From Terribacillus aidingensis (GTDB lineage: Bacteria; Bacillota; Bacilli; Bacillales; Amphibacillaceae): 64,000 nt of DNA. This document shows positions 43,249 to 53,477 of the stretch, piece after piece. The notes below the pieces were generated by a model. The model worked only from the letters and a program-made list of their open reading frames with translations. It did not search any database and had not been told where the DNA came from. Made by a program: the position numbers and the translations under genes. Position 1 is the stretch's first letter. The number at the start of each line of letters is the position of its first letter. The DNA lies in assembly GCF_040703035.1 (NCBI RefSeq), contig NZ_CP159996.1, positions 1,832,001-1,896,000 of the forward strand. The letters run 5' to 3'.

Positions 43249-45144
43249 TCAAGCCCTTTGCTCTTCATTCATTCTTACAATTTTACGGAGTCTGTCGATT
43301 GCATTTTCCTTCGTTAATCCGACTTCCTCCATTTGTTCAGGAACACTGCCATGTTCAACAAAGTAGTCAGGTATACCCATTCGTCTGACAGAAGAAGCAT
43401 TGTAGCCATTCTCCTCAGCAAATTCCATCACACCACTGCCGAAACCGCCTTTAAGTGCAGCTTCTTCAACAGTCAGGATCGGTAAATGCGAAGCGAAAAT
43501 CTCATGAAGCATTGCCTCGTCCATCGGTTTGATGAAACGGGCGTTCACGACGCGTACAGAAATACCATCAGCGGCGAGTGATTCACTTGCCTCCATTGCC
43601 AGTGGGATTGTTGTCCCAAATGTCAGGATAACCGCATCCGTTCCTTCTCTTAGCACTTCCCAGCTTCCGATAGGCAATGCATGAGTTGTGTCATCTACTG
43701 GAACACCAAGTGCATTTCCGCGTGGGTAGCGCAAGGCTATCGGCCCTTCTTCATGCGCCAAAGCAGTATGGACCATATGCTGTGCTTCATTCTCATCTTT
43801 TGGCATCATAATGGTGAAGTTCGGCATTGCTCGCAGGAACGATATGTCGTATACACCCTGATGCGTCTCCCCATCCGCTCCAACAAAACCAGCACGGTCG
43901 ATTCCGACAAAAACATTCAGGTTTTGTCTTGCAATGTCATGAAGCAGTTGGTCATATGCCCGCTGCAGGAAAGTGGAGTAAATGGCAAGGAAAGGTTTTA
44001 CACCTTGTGTCGCCATTCCAGCTGCCATTGTTGTGGCGTGCTGCTCCGCTATTCCGACATCAAAAAGACGATCCGGCATTTCTTTCTTGAAGTTTTCCAG
44101 CTTGGAACCAAGAATCATAGCGGGAGTAATGACTGCAATCCTTTTATCCGTACGTGCTTTATCAAGGACGGCTTCACTGATCACCTTACTCCAAGCAGGA
44201 GCTGTAGCGGAGCTTTTGATTTTTTCACCGGATTCAATCTTGTATGGGCCGACTCCATGCCAATTATCTATTTTATCACTTTCAGCAGGATGATACCCTT
44301 TCCCTTTTTGGGTAACAACATGGATGATTTTCGGTCCTTTTGTTTTCTTGGCGTAATTTATCGCTTCTTCAAGGTCTTGGAAGTTATGGCCATCAACAGG
44401 TCCGAAATAGGTGAACCCCAGTTCCTCGAAGAACATGCCGGGAACCATGAAATACTTCATGCTATCTTTCATCCGTTCTGCAGCATTAGCCAGCTTGCCG
44501 CCCACAGCAGGAATCTTTTTAAGCAGCGTTTCCATTTCATCCTTCGCCCGCTTGTACTTCCCTGCACTGCGCATTCTGCCGAGAACATGATGCAGTGCAC
44601 CAACGTTATTCGCGATAGACATTTCGTTATCATTAAGGATGACAGTAATGTTCTTTTTTTCATCACCTATATTGTTCAGCGCTTCCAATGCCATTCCGCC
44701 TGTGAGAGCACCATCTCCAATAACCGGTACGACCTCATAATCCTCATCCATCAAATCCCTTGCTGCAGCCATACCCATTGCAGCAGAAAGTGATGTAGAG
44801 CTATGCCCTGTCTCCCATACATCGTGCTCACTCTCAATCCGTTTCGGGAAGCCGCACATGCCTTTATATTGGCGTAGTGTTTCAAAGTCAGCTGTTCTGC
44901 CGGTCAGTATCTTGTGAATGTATGCTTGATGCCCTACATCCCAGATAAATTTATCCTGCGGACTGTTGAATGCTTTATGCAGAGCTAGTGTGAGTTCCAC
45001 GACACCAAGATTCGCACCTAGATGTCCCCCTGTGACGGACAGCTTCTCAATCAGAAATGTCCGGATGGAAGCTGCAAGTTCATTTAGCTCCTCATTTGAC
45101 ATTTCCTTCAAGAATGCCGGGTTCTTAATTGCTGTTAAATCCAT
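43249..45144 (-). CDS. dxs: 1-deoxy-D-xylulose-5-phosphate synthase
   Basis: 631 residues from ATG 45144 (AAAGGGGAAGG upstream). The thiamine-diphosphate site is [18 protein letters not shown]...[12 protein letters not shown], the N-terminal GGHLGANLG and the C-terminal domain are complete. It condenses pyruvate and glyceraldehyde 3-phosphate, the first step of the MEP isoprenoid pathway, so it functionally pairs with ispA encoded upstream. It is separated from ispA by a terminator. Confidence 0.97.
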   Translation of the reverse strand: MDLTAIKNPAFLKEMSNEELNELAASIRTFLIEKLSVTGGHLGANLGVVELTLALHKAFNSPQDKFIWDVGHQAYIHKILTGRTADFETLRQYKGMCGFPKRIESEHDVWETGHSSTSLSAAMGMAAARDLMDEDYEVVPVIGDGALTGGMALEALNNIGDEKKNITVILNDNEMSIANNVGALHHVLGRMRSAGKYKRAKDEMETLLKKIPAVGGKLANAAERMKDSMKYFMVPGMFFEELGFTYFGPVDGHNFQDLEEAINYAKKTKGPKIIHVVTQKGKGYHPAESDKIDNWHGVGPYKIESGEKIKSSATAPAWSKVISEAVLDKARTDKRIAVITPAMILGSKLENFKKEMPDRLFDVGIAEQHATTMAAGMATQGVKPFLAIYSTFLQRAYDQLLHDIARQNLNVFVGIDRAGFVGADGETHQGVYDISFLRAMPNFTIMMPKDENEAQHMVHTALAHEEGPIALRYPRGNALGVPVDDTTHALPIGSWEVLREGTDAVILTFGTTIPLAMEASESLAADGISVRVVNARFIKPMDEAMLHEIFASHLPILTVEEAALKGGFGSGVMEFAEENGYNASSVRRMGIPDYFVEHGSVPEQMEEVGLTKENAIDRLRKIVRMNEEQRA

Positions 45145-45310
45145 ATAACCTTCCCCTTTTGTCACCGGCTTGATCAGCCTGACAGCATAGTATGAATAGG
45201 TACATTTCTGCGCCGGACGAAGAAATCAATCCTGTAGGTTTATACCCTGTTTCTATCTCCCCTACATCAATATCAGACATTTTCTGCACTTCGGCTGTGC
45301 AGGAGCCTAT

Positions 45311-45345
45311 TTAAAAAGAGCCGCTAGCACATATGTGATAACGGC
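45311..45345 (-). terminator. Terminator of the nusB-folD-xseAB-ispA unit
   Basis: GCCG...CACATATGTG...CGGC stem with two mismatches, followed on the minus strand by TCTTTTTAAA. It lies about 90 bases after the ispA stop, in the 290-base gap before dxs; nothing else recognisable is in that gap. Confidence 0.65.
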
Positions 45346-45432
45346 GTTTTCTATGTTCGTACGTATCAGTTCTGTCCTATATTCCTAGTAGCAATATATC
45401 ACAGTTGGCTAGCTGCTTACAATCAATAACAG

Positions 45433-46320
45433 TCAGCTCGTCCTTCTGCTTAGATATACGGTAAGCTCATGCAATCTGGAATCCTTGATATCTGCTTGCT
45501 CCAGACACTGGTGAGCCAAGCTGACGTATTTGTCCATCTGCGCCTTTGCTCCGTCAAGGCCTAGCAGCTTTGGATACGTGCTCTTCTTATTTTCTTCGTC
45601 ACTGCCGACTGGTTTTCCGAGGACAGATGAGTCACCTGTAACATCCAAAATGTCATCCTGCACCTGGAAAATCAGGCCGATATAGGTACCAAACTGTTTC
45701 ATCAGCTCAAGTTTTTCAGGTTTTACCCCGGCTAAATAGGCTCCGGCAACAATCGCATATGTTAATAACTTACCCGTTTTTAAATTATGTATTTGCTCTA
45801 ATTCATGAAGCGTACTTTCTTTATCTTCCGCTTCCATATCCAATGCTTGTCCAGCAATCATGCCAGTTGGCCCAGCAGCTTCGGATAAATAAGACATCAG
45901 ATATACCTTTTCCTCTGGCTGTAACCCTGCAGCTTGCCCGATGACAGAAAAACTTCTTGTAAGAAGTGCATCACCTGCAAGAATCGCTGTTGCTTCCCCA
46001 AATTTCTTATGATTCGTAAGCTGTCCACGACGGTAATCATCGTCATCCATTGCAGGCAGATCATCATGAATCAACGAGTAGGTGTGCACCATTTCAAGCG
46101 CAGCAGCGGCTGGAAGGACTTTATCGCCATGTCCGCCGAAGGATTCAAATGCTGCACGCATAAGAATTGGACGCAGCCGCTTGCCTCCAGCCCGCATGCT
46201 ATATAAAACAGATTGCGCTAGAGAGTCTGGTAGCATGTTATCTTTTTCGAGCAAGTTCATCATGTACTCGTTTAAGTGGTGCTGCTCTGCTTTCAAATAA
46301 TCCTGCAACGATTCATTCAC
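45433..46320 (-). CDS. ispA: Farnesyl diphosphate synthase (polyprenyl synthetase)
   Basis: 295 residues with both aspartate-rich motifs: LIHDDLPAMDDDD near 84-95 and FQVQDDILDVTGD near 218-230, plus GGKRLRP near 45-51. It makes farnesyl diphosphate for quinones and undecaprenyl phosphate. It abuts xseB (stop and start adjacent) at the end of a replication/one-carbon operon, the conserved Bacillus arrangement. Confidence 0.95.
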   Translation of the reverse strand: MNESLQDYLKAEQHHLNEYMMNLLEKDNMLPDSLAQSVLYSMRAGGKRLRPILMRAAFESFGGHGDKVLPAAAALEMVHTYSLIHDDLPAMDDDDYRRGQLTNHKKFGEATAILAGDALLTRSFSVIGQAAGLQPEEKVYLMSYLSEAAGPTGMIAGQALDMEAEDKESTLHELEQIHNLKTGKLLTYAIVAGAYLAGVKPEKLELMKQFGTYIGLIFQVQDDILDVTGDSSVLGKPVGSDEENKKSTYPKLLGLDGAKAQMDKYVSLAHQCLEQADIKDSRLHELTVYLSRRTS

Positions 46321-46554
46321 TTATTCTTCCTCCTGTACAGTGAATGGCTCGGTTTCGCCGGCATTATTCACGATTTCCACCATCTGCTTCTCGACTTGTT
46401 CGAGCTTATCGCCACAAATTTTGGAAAGCTTCATACCTTCCTGGTAATAGCCGATCGCCTGTTCAAGCTGGACATCCCCCTGCTCCAGCTTGCTCACAAT
46501 TTCCTCCAACTGCTGCATTGCTTCTTCAAAGCTCTGTTTTTTCTCCTCAGCCAT
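46321..46554 (-). CDS. xseB: Exodeoxyribonuclease VII small subunit
   Basis: 77 residues. [34 protein letters not shown] is the core of the XseB family. It forms a complex with XseA. It overlaps the 3' end of xseA by 8 bases and ends one base before ispA begins. Confidence 0.95.
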   Translation of the reverse strand: MAEEKKQSFEEAMQQLEEIVSKLEQGDVQLEQAIGYYQEGMKLSKICGDKLEQVEKQMVEIVNNAGETEPFTVQEEE

Positions 46555-47893
46555 TTGTATCCTCCTTCACTTCCTTGACGATACAATCTATTGTGCCGTC
46601 CTCCAGATGGATTTGCACATCATCGCCTTTATTAACCTGATTCACGCTCTTTAGAAGGGTATCTTGTTTATACGAGATACTATATCCTCTCTTCATCGTT
46701 TCCAATGGGTTCAATAAAGAAAGCTTATTGATCTGATGCAGAAACTTCTGTTGTTCGCTTTCATGCCTTTTTCCCATCGCTTGCTTCAGCCTGGCTTGCA
46801 GGGCAGTAAGCTGCTGTCCGTAGTTCTGTGCCTGTTTTCCTGGATGAACAAGTGAAAGCCTATTAACCAAAGTAGTAAATTGCTGCTGTCGCGCTGATAC
46901 CGCAGTCGTACCTGCTCTGCTTAGACGATCGGAAAGCTTGTCCAGCTCTATCTCCTTCTGCCTGAGAAGCTGCTCAGGATACCGGAATGCATAGGAACCT
47001 CGAAGTTTTGCCAATCTGTTTGCTTCTTGGGTGTAGCCTTGACGGACAACATAATGCATCCTGTTTGAGAGCTGTGCTAAGCGGTGCAGCAATTCTTCTC
47101 GGGCTGGCACAGCCAATTCAGCTGCACCGGTCGGGGTAGCTGCTCTGACATCGGCAACGAAATCACTGATGGTAAAGTCCGTTTCATGCCCGACTGCGGA
47201 AATTATCGGAATACTCACACGATGGATAGCGCGTGCGACGATTTCCTCATTAAAGCTCCAAAGCTCTTCGATCGAGCCGCCGCCTCTACCGATGATCAGC
47301 ACGTCAAAGTCATGCTCTTCTGCATAAGAGAGAGCTTGTACAAGCGACGGAGCTGATCGATCACCTTGTACCGATACAGGGAGAACCGTCACTTTAACAA
47401 TTGGATACCGCCTTTTGATTGTCGTCAAAATATCCCTTACGGCTGCACCAGTCGGGGAAGTAATGACTCCAATATGCTCCGGATAAGCTGGGAGCGGTTT
47501 CTTGTGAGCAGTAGAAAATAAACCTTCTCTTTCCAGCTTCTCTTTCAGCTGTTCATAAGCTTGATACAGCGCTCCCACTCCATCTGGCTCCATATGCTGA
47601 ATATAGAGCTGATATTGGCCCTGCGGCTCATATAAGCCAATTTCTCCTCGGATCAAAACGGTCATTCCGTTTTCCGGAACAAATTTCATTCCTTTGTTCT
47701 GACTTGCAAACATGACAGATTGTATCCGTGCTCCATCATCTTTCAATGTCATATACATATGACCGCGACTGTGGTGCTTGAAGTTTGATATTTCAGCTCT
47801 TAGCCAAATATCCTTCAAATGTTTGTCCGTTTCCAGCTTCCGCTTCATATAGCGGGTCAGGGCAGTCACGGTCAGATAACGGTCATCACTCAT
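46547..47893 (-). CDS. xseA: Exodeoxyribonuclease VII large subunit
   Basis: 448 residues. N-terminal OB-fold ([24 protein letters not shown]), catalytic core with [30 protein letters not shown] and [17 protein letters not shown], then a coiled-coil C-terminus. Degrades single-stranded DNA from both ends. 14 bases after folD. Confidence 0.96.
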   Translation of the reverse strand: MSDDRYLTVTALTRYMKRKLETDKHLKDIWLRAEISNFKHHSRGHMYMTLKDDGARIQSVMFASQNKGMKFVPENGMTVLIRGEIGLYEPQGQYQLYIQHMEPDGVGALYQAYEQLKEKLEREGLFSTAHKKPLPAYPEHIGVITSPTGAAVRDILTTIKRRYPIVKVTVLPVSVQGDRSAPSLVQALSYAEEHDFDVLIIGRGGGSIEELWSFNEEIVARAIHRVSIPIISAVGHETDFTISDFVADVRAATPTGAAELAVPAREELLHRLAQLSNRMHYVVRQGYTQEANRLAKLRGSYAFRYPEQLLRQKEIELDKLSDRLSRAGTTAVSARQQQFTTLVNRLSLVHPGKQAQNYGQQLTALQARLKQAMGKRHESEQQKFLHQINKLSLLNPLETMKRGYSISYKQDTLLKSVNQVNKGDDVQIHLEDGTIDCIVKEVKEDTNG

Positions 47894-47907
47894 ACTTTAC
47901 CTGCTCC

Positions 47908-48768
47908 TTACACTACCGCTGCTGCTTGGCGTCTTGCTGCTTTGATTGTATTAAGCATCAGCATCGTGATCGTCATTGGACCTACACCGCCCGGCACTGG
48001 TGTAATAATAGAGGCAACTTCCTTCGCATGTTCGAAATCGACATCTCCTGTCAGCTTGCCTGCTGCATTCCTGTTCACACCTACATCGATGACGATGGCG
48101 CCTTCTTTGATATCTTCTGCTTTAATCATATGCTCACGTCCTACTGCCACAACAAGGATATCTGCTTGTTTTGTGAAGCTTCTAAGATCCGGTGTGCGTG
48201 AATGCGTATGAATCACAGTAGCATGCTCATTCAAAAGCAGCTGCCCGATCGGCTTGCCGACAATATTGCTTCTGCCGACGATGACAGCAGTTTTACCTGC
48301 AATCTCAACATCCTTCGACTTCAGCATTTGGATGATTCCGTATGGTGTACATGGATAGTATGTATCTTCTCCAAGCATCATTTTGCCAACATTGGCAGGA
48401 TGGAAGCCATCTACATCTTTTTCTGGATCAATGCTGTCGATAACTGCTTGTTCATCGATATGTGCCGGAAGAGGCAATTGGACTAGAATGCCGTTCACAT
48501 TCGTATCCAAATTCAAACGCTGAATAAGATCCAGCAGCTCCGTCTGCGTTGTAGAACTTGGCAGTTCAATCAAATCAGAACTGATACCGATTTCGGCTGA
48601 TGCTTTTTCTTTCCCTTTTACATAAGATCTGGAGGCAGGATCGTCTCCAACTAAGACAACGGTCAGATGAGGCAGAATATCTTGTTCTTTCAGTGCTGCT
48701 GCTTCTTGTTTCAGTTCTTCCCGAATCGTTGCTGCAAGTTCTTTTCCGTAGATTAATTCTGCTGTCAT
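47908..48768 (-). CDS. folD: Methylenetetrahydrofolate dehydrogenase / cyclohydrolase
   Basis: 286 residues. ATG 48768 is preferred to the ATG two codons earlier because GGGAG then has 9-base spacing. The active-site lysine is in SRSYVKGKEKA, with the GILVQLPLPAHID and GRSNIVGKPIGQLL (NADP site) motifs. It interconverts one-carbon folates for purine and formyl-Met synthesis. Between nusB and xseA. Confidence 0.96.
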   Translation of the reverse strand: MTAELIYGKELAATIREELKQEAAALKEQDILPHLTVVLVGDDPASRSYVKGKEKASAEIGISSDLIELPSSTTQTELLDLIQRLNLDTNVNGILVQLPLPAHIDEQAVIDSIDPEKDVDGFHPANVGKMMLGEDTYYPCTPYGIIQMLKSKDVEIAGKTAVIVGRSNIVGKPIGQLLLNEHATVIHTHSRTPDLRSFTKQADILVVAVGREHMIKAEDIKEGAIVIDVGVNRNAAGKLTGDVDFEHAKEVASIITPVPGGVGPMTITMLMLNTIKAARRQAAAVV

Positions 48769-48782
48769 ACTCATCCGCTCCC

Positions 48783-49166
48783 TTATTTTTTGATTATTCT
48801 AGATAGTACGCCGTTAACGAATTTGCCTGATTTCTCATCTCCGAATAGATTTGAAATCTCGATGGCTTCGTTGATGACTACGCCTTGTGGTACATCTGAA
48901 TGATGCAGAAGTTCATATACTGCGATACGCAATGCTGTCTTTTCCACACTCGCTAGCCGATCGAATGACCAATTCTCTAAATGCTCGGCAATTTTTGCAT
49001 CGATTTCAGCTTTATGCTCGATTACGCCATTAATAAGACTAGCCAAAAAAGCATTCTGCAAAGGCTCTCCTAATACATTTTCCACAGCCTCTTCTGGCTG
49101 AATATCGTTCATGTCCATCTGGAAGAGGACTTGGAAGGCAGTTTCCCGTGCCGTACGTCGTTTCAT
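48783..49166 (-). CDS. nusB: Transcription antitermination factor NusB
   Basis: 127 residues, all-helical. MKRRTARETAFQVLFQMD at the start and VINEAIEISNLFGDEKSGKFVNGVL at the end are the family's RNA/S10-binding signatures. It works with NusE on rRNA operons. ATG behind AAAAGGAGAT; first gene of its unit after a terminator. Confidence 0.95.
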   Translation of the reverse strand: MKRRTARETAFQVLFQMDMNDIQPEEAVENVLGEPLQNAFLASLINGVIEHKAEIDAKIAEHLENWSFDRLASVEKTALRIAVYELLHHSDVPQGVVINEAIEISNLFGDEKSGKFVNGVLSRIIKK

Positions 49167-49196
49167 ATTCTATCTCCTTTTAACTCATCTCATCAA

Positions 49197-49205
49197 ATCA
49201 TAACA
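49197..49205 (-). promoter_or_regulatory. Probable extended -10 promoter of nusB
   Basis: TGTTATGAT on the minus strand about 30 bases upstream of nusB and just after the yqhY terminator. The -35 is weak. Confidence 0.4.
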
Positions 49206-49240
49206 TGATATATAGGCTTAAATCTATCTTTGAACAAAAG

Positions 49241-49275
49241 AAAAGACCTCAGGGCCGAACCAGCCAAGGTCTTTT
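49241..49275 (-). terminator. Terminator between yqhY and nusB
   Basis: AAAAGACCT and AGGTCTTTT form a 9-bp stem with a GC-containing loop that can pair further (GGC/GCC), followed on the minus strand by CTTTTG. It ends the accBC-yqhY unit. Confidence 0.8.
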
Positions 49276-49288
49276 CCAGCGAAACAGT

Positions 49289-49687
49289 CTATTCGACAGT
49301 GTCCGCTTTTAGATCGAGTTGTATACCTACTATATGGACATTGATCTCTTTGGTCGCAAGTGCCGTCATCGTCTGCAGCGCCTGACGGATATGCTGCTGA
49401 ATGTCTTTGGCTACCTCGGGCATCCTGCAATCGGCACTAACAGTAATAAAGACGTCGATTGCCACTCCTTGTTCCGTGAGTTCAACCTTGATACCTTTAC
49501 CATGTGCCTTCTTGCCGAGCTTTTCCGCCACACCAGTGGCAAAGCCGCCCCTCATTGCCATAACGCCCTTCACTTCACTTGCTGCAATTCCGGCAATTAC
49601 CTCAATCACAGCAGGTGAAAGCATGACGTTGCCAAGTGCTCCCTTATGACCGATCGATACGAAGGATTGCTCTTGCAAAGATCTCAC
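49289..49687 (-). CDS. Asp23/Gls24 family envelope stress protein (YqhY)
   Basis: 132 residues with the DUF322/Asp23 core: GNVMLSPAVIEVIAGIAASEVKGV near 19-42 and VFITVSADCRMPEVAKDIQQHIRQAL. In B. subtilis yqhY lies between accC and nusB and has been linked to control of acetyl-CoA carboxylase activity. Start GTG 49687 is close to its AAAGGAT site; TTG 49678 is an alternative with better spacing. Confidence 0.9.
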   Translation of the reverse strand: MRSLQEQSFVSIGHKGALGNVMLSPAVIEVIAGIAASEVKGVMAMRGGFATGVAEKLGKKAHGKGIKVELTEQGVAIDVFITVSADCRMPEVAKDIQQHIRQALQTMTALATKEINVHIVGIQLDLKADTVE

Positions 49688-49701
49688 ATCCTTTAGGTTA
49701 T

Positions 49702-51051
49702 TTACTCCATGATTGTGTAATTTTCAAGGAAGTTCGTGTTGAAATCCCCTTCTACAAACACCGGGTGCTCCATCATACGTGAATGGAACGGAATCGTTGT
49801 ATGCACACCTTCGACAGCAAATTCACTCAAAGCGCGCTTCATTCTGGAAACTGCTTCTTCACGTGTTTTGCCGAACGCGATCAGCTTCGCCACCATACTG
49901 TCATAGAATGGCGGAATAGAATAGCCCTGATAAGCTGCTCCGTCCACACGTACACCGAAACCGCCTGGTGCAAGGTAAAGATCGATTTTACCTGGTGAAG
50001 GCATGAAGTTCTTGAATGGATTCTCTGCGTTGATACGGCACTCGATAGCCCATCCGTTGAATGTGATATCTTCCTGCGCATAACGTAACGGCTCATTGTT
50101 GGCAATATGAATCTGTTCCTTGATAAGATCCACGCCTGTCACAAGCTCGGTTACGGGATGCTCCACTTGGATACGTGTATTCATTTCCATGAAATAGAAT
50201 GTATGATCTTTACGATCAAAAATGAATTCGATTGTACCAGCACCAGAATAATCAACCGCAAGAGCTGCTTTCACTGCTGCTTCACCCATTTTCGCTCGGA
50301 TTTCCGGTGAAACTGCTGGAGAAGGAGATTCTTCGATCAGCTTCTGCATACGACGCTGTACCGTACAATCACGTTCCCCAAGATGGATAGCATTGCCATG
50401 GTTATCCGCAAGCACCTGGATTTCCACATGACGGAAATCTTCTATGTACTTCTCTAAGTAGACACCAGGGTTTCCGAAAGCTGTAGCTGCTTCCTGCTGC
50501 GTTACACTGATTCCTTTTACAAGTTCTTCTTCCGTACGGGCGATTCGGATACCTTTACCGCCTCCGCCAGCTGTCGCTTTGATGATGACTGGATAGCCAA
50601 TCTGTTCTGCGACTTTCTTACCTTCTTCTGCGTCTGCAACGATACCGTTTGAACCGGGCACTACTGGAACACCAGCTTCCCGCATCGTTTCACGAGCAAC
50701 GTCCTTTGTTCCCATCTTGTTGATGGCATACGCACTAGGACCAACGAATGTAATGTTGCATTCGGCACATAGCTCTGCAAAATCTGGGTTCTCTGCTAAA
50801 AATCCATATCCAGGATGGATTGCATCGACACCAGTCAGCGTCGCTACGCTAATGATATTCGAGAAATTCAAGTAACTTTCTTTACTTGCTGCCGGACCGA
50901 CACAATACGCTTCATCCGCCAGCTGTACATGTAATGCTTCTCTGTCTGCTTCCGAATAGATTGCGACGGTTTCTATATCCATCTCTTTGCAGGCACGGAT
51001 AATCCGGACAGCAATCTCACCTCGGTTGGCAATCAATAATTTCTTAATCAC
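49702..51051 (-). CDS. accC: Biotin carboxylase subunit of acetyl-CoA carboxylase
   Basis: 449 residues of the ATP-grasp fold. [20 protein letters not shown] at the N-terminus, the glycine-rich loop [30 protein letters not shown] and the catalytic region are intact. It carboxylates biotin on AccB, the first step of fatty acid synthesis. 15 bases downstream of accB. Confidence 0.97.
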   Translation of the reverse strand: MIKKLLIANRGEIAVRIIRACKEMDIETVAIYSEADREALHVQLADEAYCVGPAASKESYLNFSNIISVATLTGVDAIHPGYGFLAENPDFAELCAECNITFVGPSAYAINKMGTKDVARETMREAGVPVVPGSNGIVADAEEGKKVAEQIGYPVIIKATAGGGGKGIRIARTEEELVKGISVTQQEAATAFGNPGVYLEKYIEDFRHVEIQVLADNHGNAIHLGERDCTVQRRMQKLIEESPSPAVSPEIRAKMGEAAVKAALAVDYSGAGTIEFIFDRKDHTFYFMEMNTRIQVEHPVTELVTGVDLIKEQIHIANNEPLRYAQEDITFNGWAIECRINAENPFKNFMPSPGKIDLYLAPGGFGVRVDGAAYQGYSIPPFYDSMVAKLIAFGKTREEAVSRMKRALSEFAVEGVHTTIPFHSRMMEHPVFVEGDFNTNFLENYTIME

Positions 51052-51065
51052 AACGAGTCAACCCC

Positions 51066-51542
51066 TTAGTTAGCCTTCACTCTGAACAGAGGTTGTCCAT
51101 ATTCAACAAGCTCTCCGTTTTCCACTAGTACTTCTACGATTTCACCAGATACGTCTGCAGTGATTTCATTGAATAGTTTCATCGCTTCCACGATACATAC
51201 AACTGTGTCTTTCTCCACTCGCTCACCGACGCTTACGAAAACATCAGAATCAGGATTTGGTTTGCTGTAGAAAGTACCGACCATCAATGATGTGATTTCG
51301 TAATCATAATTCTTTGCAGCTGCTTCTGGAGCTTGCGCTGCTGGCTCAGGCTGCGCAGCTGATACTGGTGCCTGCGGAGCACTTACGGCCGGCTGAACTG
51401 GCGCTGGTGCCGCTGCAACTTGTACAACTTCTTTGTTTTTGCGAAGGGAGACTTTTTCACCTTCAGTTTCATAATCGAATTCATCTATTGAAGATTGATC
51501 AATTAAGGTAATAAGTTCTTTCAATTCTTCTAATTTAAGCAT
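51066..51542 (-). CDS. accB: Biotin carboxyl carrier protein of acetyl-CoA carboxylase
   Basis: 158 residues. An N-terminal dimerisation segment ([21 protein letters not shown]), an Ala/Pro-rich linker at about 45-75 and a C-terminal biotinyl domain with the biotinylated lysine in [10 protein letters not shown]. It carries CO2 from AccC to the transferase. ATG behind AAAGGAGTG. Unlike B. subtilis it is not directly after spoIIIAH: two ABC exporter genes intervene. Confidence 0.96.
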   Translation of the reverse strand: MLKLEELKELITLIDQSSIDEFDYETEGEKVSLRKNKEVVQVAAAPAPVQPAVSAPQAPVSAAQPEPAAQAPEAAAKNYDYEITSLMVGTFYSKPNPDSDVFVSVGERVEKDTVVCIVEAMKLFNEITADVSGEIVEVLVENGELVEYGQPLFRVKAN

Positions 51543-51653
51543 ATTGGCACTCCTTTACAATGGTCCTGCAAAATGATTCCTACAGATTTAATCACTAACA
51601 TATTTTACGCAAACGTTAAAAAAATCGCAACACCTACGATTAATCGGGGAGTA

Positions 51654-53477
51654 TCAGCTGCTCGAAGCATGCTGTGTTTTCTCATTCTGTAGGGCAGAAT
51701 AGAAGCCTTTTTGCTCCATCAGCTCATGATGGCTCCCTTGTTCTTTTATTTTGCCATCCTGCAGCACAAATATCTTGTCAGCCTGTTCGATTGTATTAAG
51801 GCGATGCGCCACTACAATACTTGTACGCCCCTCCATCAACACTTTCATCGCTTGCTGGATCCTGAGTTCTGTAATCGTATCGATACTGGATGTTGCCTCA
51901 TCCAGCAAGAGGATATCGGGATCCTTCAATAACGCTTTGGCAATGGACAGCAGCTGACGCTGCCCGTGACTAAGGCCGCCGCCATCCTGCCCCACTACCG
52001 TTTCATATCCTTCCGGTAGTCTGGTAATGAACCGGTGAGCATTGGCTGCTTTGGCTGCTTCTATCACTTGATCATCTGTAGCTTCCAATTTACCATAGCG
52101 GATATTCTCAAGGATAGTACCTTTGAACAAGAAATCCTGCTGCAAGACAACCCCGATTCGATTACGGTAGCTGTTAAAATCCAGCTCAGGAAGCGGGTTA
52201 TCATCTATTGTAACCTGCCCTTGATCAGGCTGATAAAAACCAGCAATCAAGTTCATGATTGTTGTTTTCCCAGATCCAGTTGGGCCGACGAAAGCTGCCA
52301 TTTGCCCCGACTGAACAGAGAAACTGATATCCTTTAGGGCAGGTTCTCCTTCATACGTGAATGTCACATTCTCGAAGCGTATGTCTCCTCGAAGTTTAGA
52401 TACTGTTTGTTTCGCCGTTTCTTCGTGTTCTTCCTGCTCGTCCAAAATCCCAAAAACCCGTTCTGCACCGGCAAGCGCCGAGAACAAGGAATTAAATTGG
52501 TTCGCCAAGTCATTCAACGGCCGAGTGAATTGCCTTGAGTATTCCAGGAAGATGACAATCGTCCCTACAGTTATACCCGCACGTCCATGCCCAATCAGGA
52601 GAGCACCAACGCCGGCAATGACCGCAAAACTAATGTTATTCAGCATATTCATCCACTTAGGAATGAAGCCGGAAAAAGTTTGAGCCCAGAATCCTGCGTG
52701 CTGCAGTTGTTCTGTTTTATTGCGAAAGATACCCGTCACTTTGCTTTCTTGAGCATATGCTTTAATGACTGCCTGGCCGGATATACTTTCTTCTGCAAAA
52801 CCGTTCACACGGCTGACAGCTTGCTGCTGTGTTCTGAAAGCATGCCGGGTTCGGTTTGTGATCCATTTGATGCCGATGAACATGATTGGTACAACGAGCA
52901 GCGTGATGATCGTAAGTACCGGGCTAAGCATGACCATGACAGCCAGTATACCGATAAAGGTAATGATACTGGATACGATCTGAACCAACGACGTATTCAG
53001 CGTCGTCGAAATATTATCCACATCATTCGTCATCCGGCTCATCAGCTCTCCGTGCTGCCGCTTATCAAAGAAAGCAAGCTTCAATTTCTGCAGATGGACA
53101 AAAAGATCCTGCCTAATCGAGTACACAGCTGTTTGCGAGATGGTGATCATCCAGTAGCCTTGCAAAAATGTCATGACAGCAACAGTGAAATAAATCAGCA
53201 ACAGCCAGCTCAATTGGTGCAGAAGATATCCTGCCGTATAATCCCTACTTACAAATCTGTCAACGATATGCCCCAGAATGACAGGACCAACCAACGCCAG
53301 AATAGAGCTTACAATAATCATACCGAGCGTACTGAAAAGCAGACGTCTCTCGTGAAGCATGTATTGCCAAATTCTTAGCAGAGTATCTTTAGGATTTTCT
53401 ACTTTTGCTTTCTGTTTACGAGCGTTTGCATTATATGCCGGCCGTTTATATCGGAACGCTTCCGATAACTTTTTCAT
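51654..53477 (-). CDS. ABC exporter half-transporter, catalytic-site partner (YfiC-like)
   Basis: 607 residues: six-helix membrane domain (about 45-330) fused to an ATPase domain. Walker A GPTGSGKTT, signature LSHGQRQLL (Gly replaced by His) and canonical Walker B LLLDEATSSID with the catalytic Glu. It overlaps the partner gene by 4 bases. The pair resembles B. subtilis YfiBC/BmrCD multidrug exporters, in which one nucleotide site is inactive. A weak terminator (AATCG...CGATTTTTTT, about 51619-51641) follows. Substrates unknown. Confidence 0.88.
   Translation of the reverse strand: MKKLSEAFRYKRPAYNANARKQKAKVENPKDTLLRIWQYMLHERRLLFSTLGMIIVSSILALVGPVILGHIVDRFVSRDYTAGYLLHQLSWLLLIYFTVAVMTFLQGYWMITISQTAVYSIRQDLFVHLQKLKLAFFDKRQHGELMSRMTNDVDNISTTLNTSLVQIVSSIITFIGILAVMVMLSPVLTIITLLVVPIMFIGIKWITNRTRHAFRTQQQAVSRVNGFAEESISGQAVIKAYAQESKVTGIFRNKTEQLQHAGFWAQTFSGFIPKWMNMLNNISFAVIAGVGALLIGHGRAGITVGTIVIFLEYSRQFTRPLNDLANQFNSLFSALAGAERVFGILDEQEEHEETAKQTVSKLRGDIRFENVTFTYEGEPALKDISFSVQSGQMAAFVGPTGSGKTTIMNLIAGFYQPDQGQVTIDDNPLPELDFNSYRNRIGVVLQQDFLFKGTILENIRYGKLEATDDQVIEAAKAANAHRFITRLPEGYETVVGQDGGGLSHGQRQLLSIAKALLKDPDILLLDEATSSIDTITELRIQQAMKVLMEGRTSIVVAHRLNTIEQADKIFVLQDGKIKEQGSHHELMEQKGFYSALQNEKTQHASSS

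Noticed and set aside
43681..44793. 370-codon plus-strand open frame antisense to dxs
   Set aside because: It mirrors the well-supported dxs gene, is rich in Cys/His as shadow frames are, and has no ribosome site.
49289..49305. 0A-box-like TTCGACA at the end of yqhY
   Set aside because: Lies within coding sequence before a terminator, with no promoter; most likely chance.
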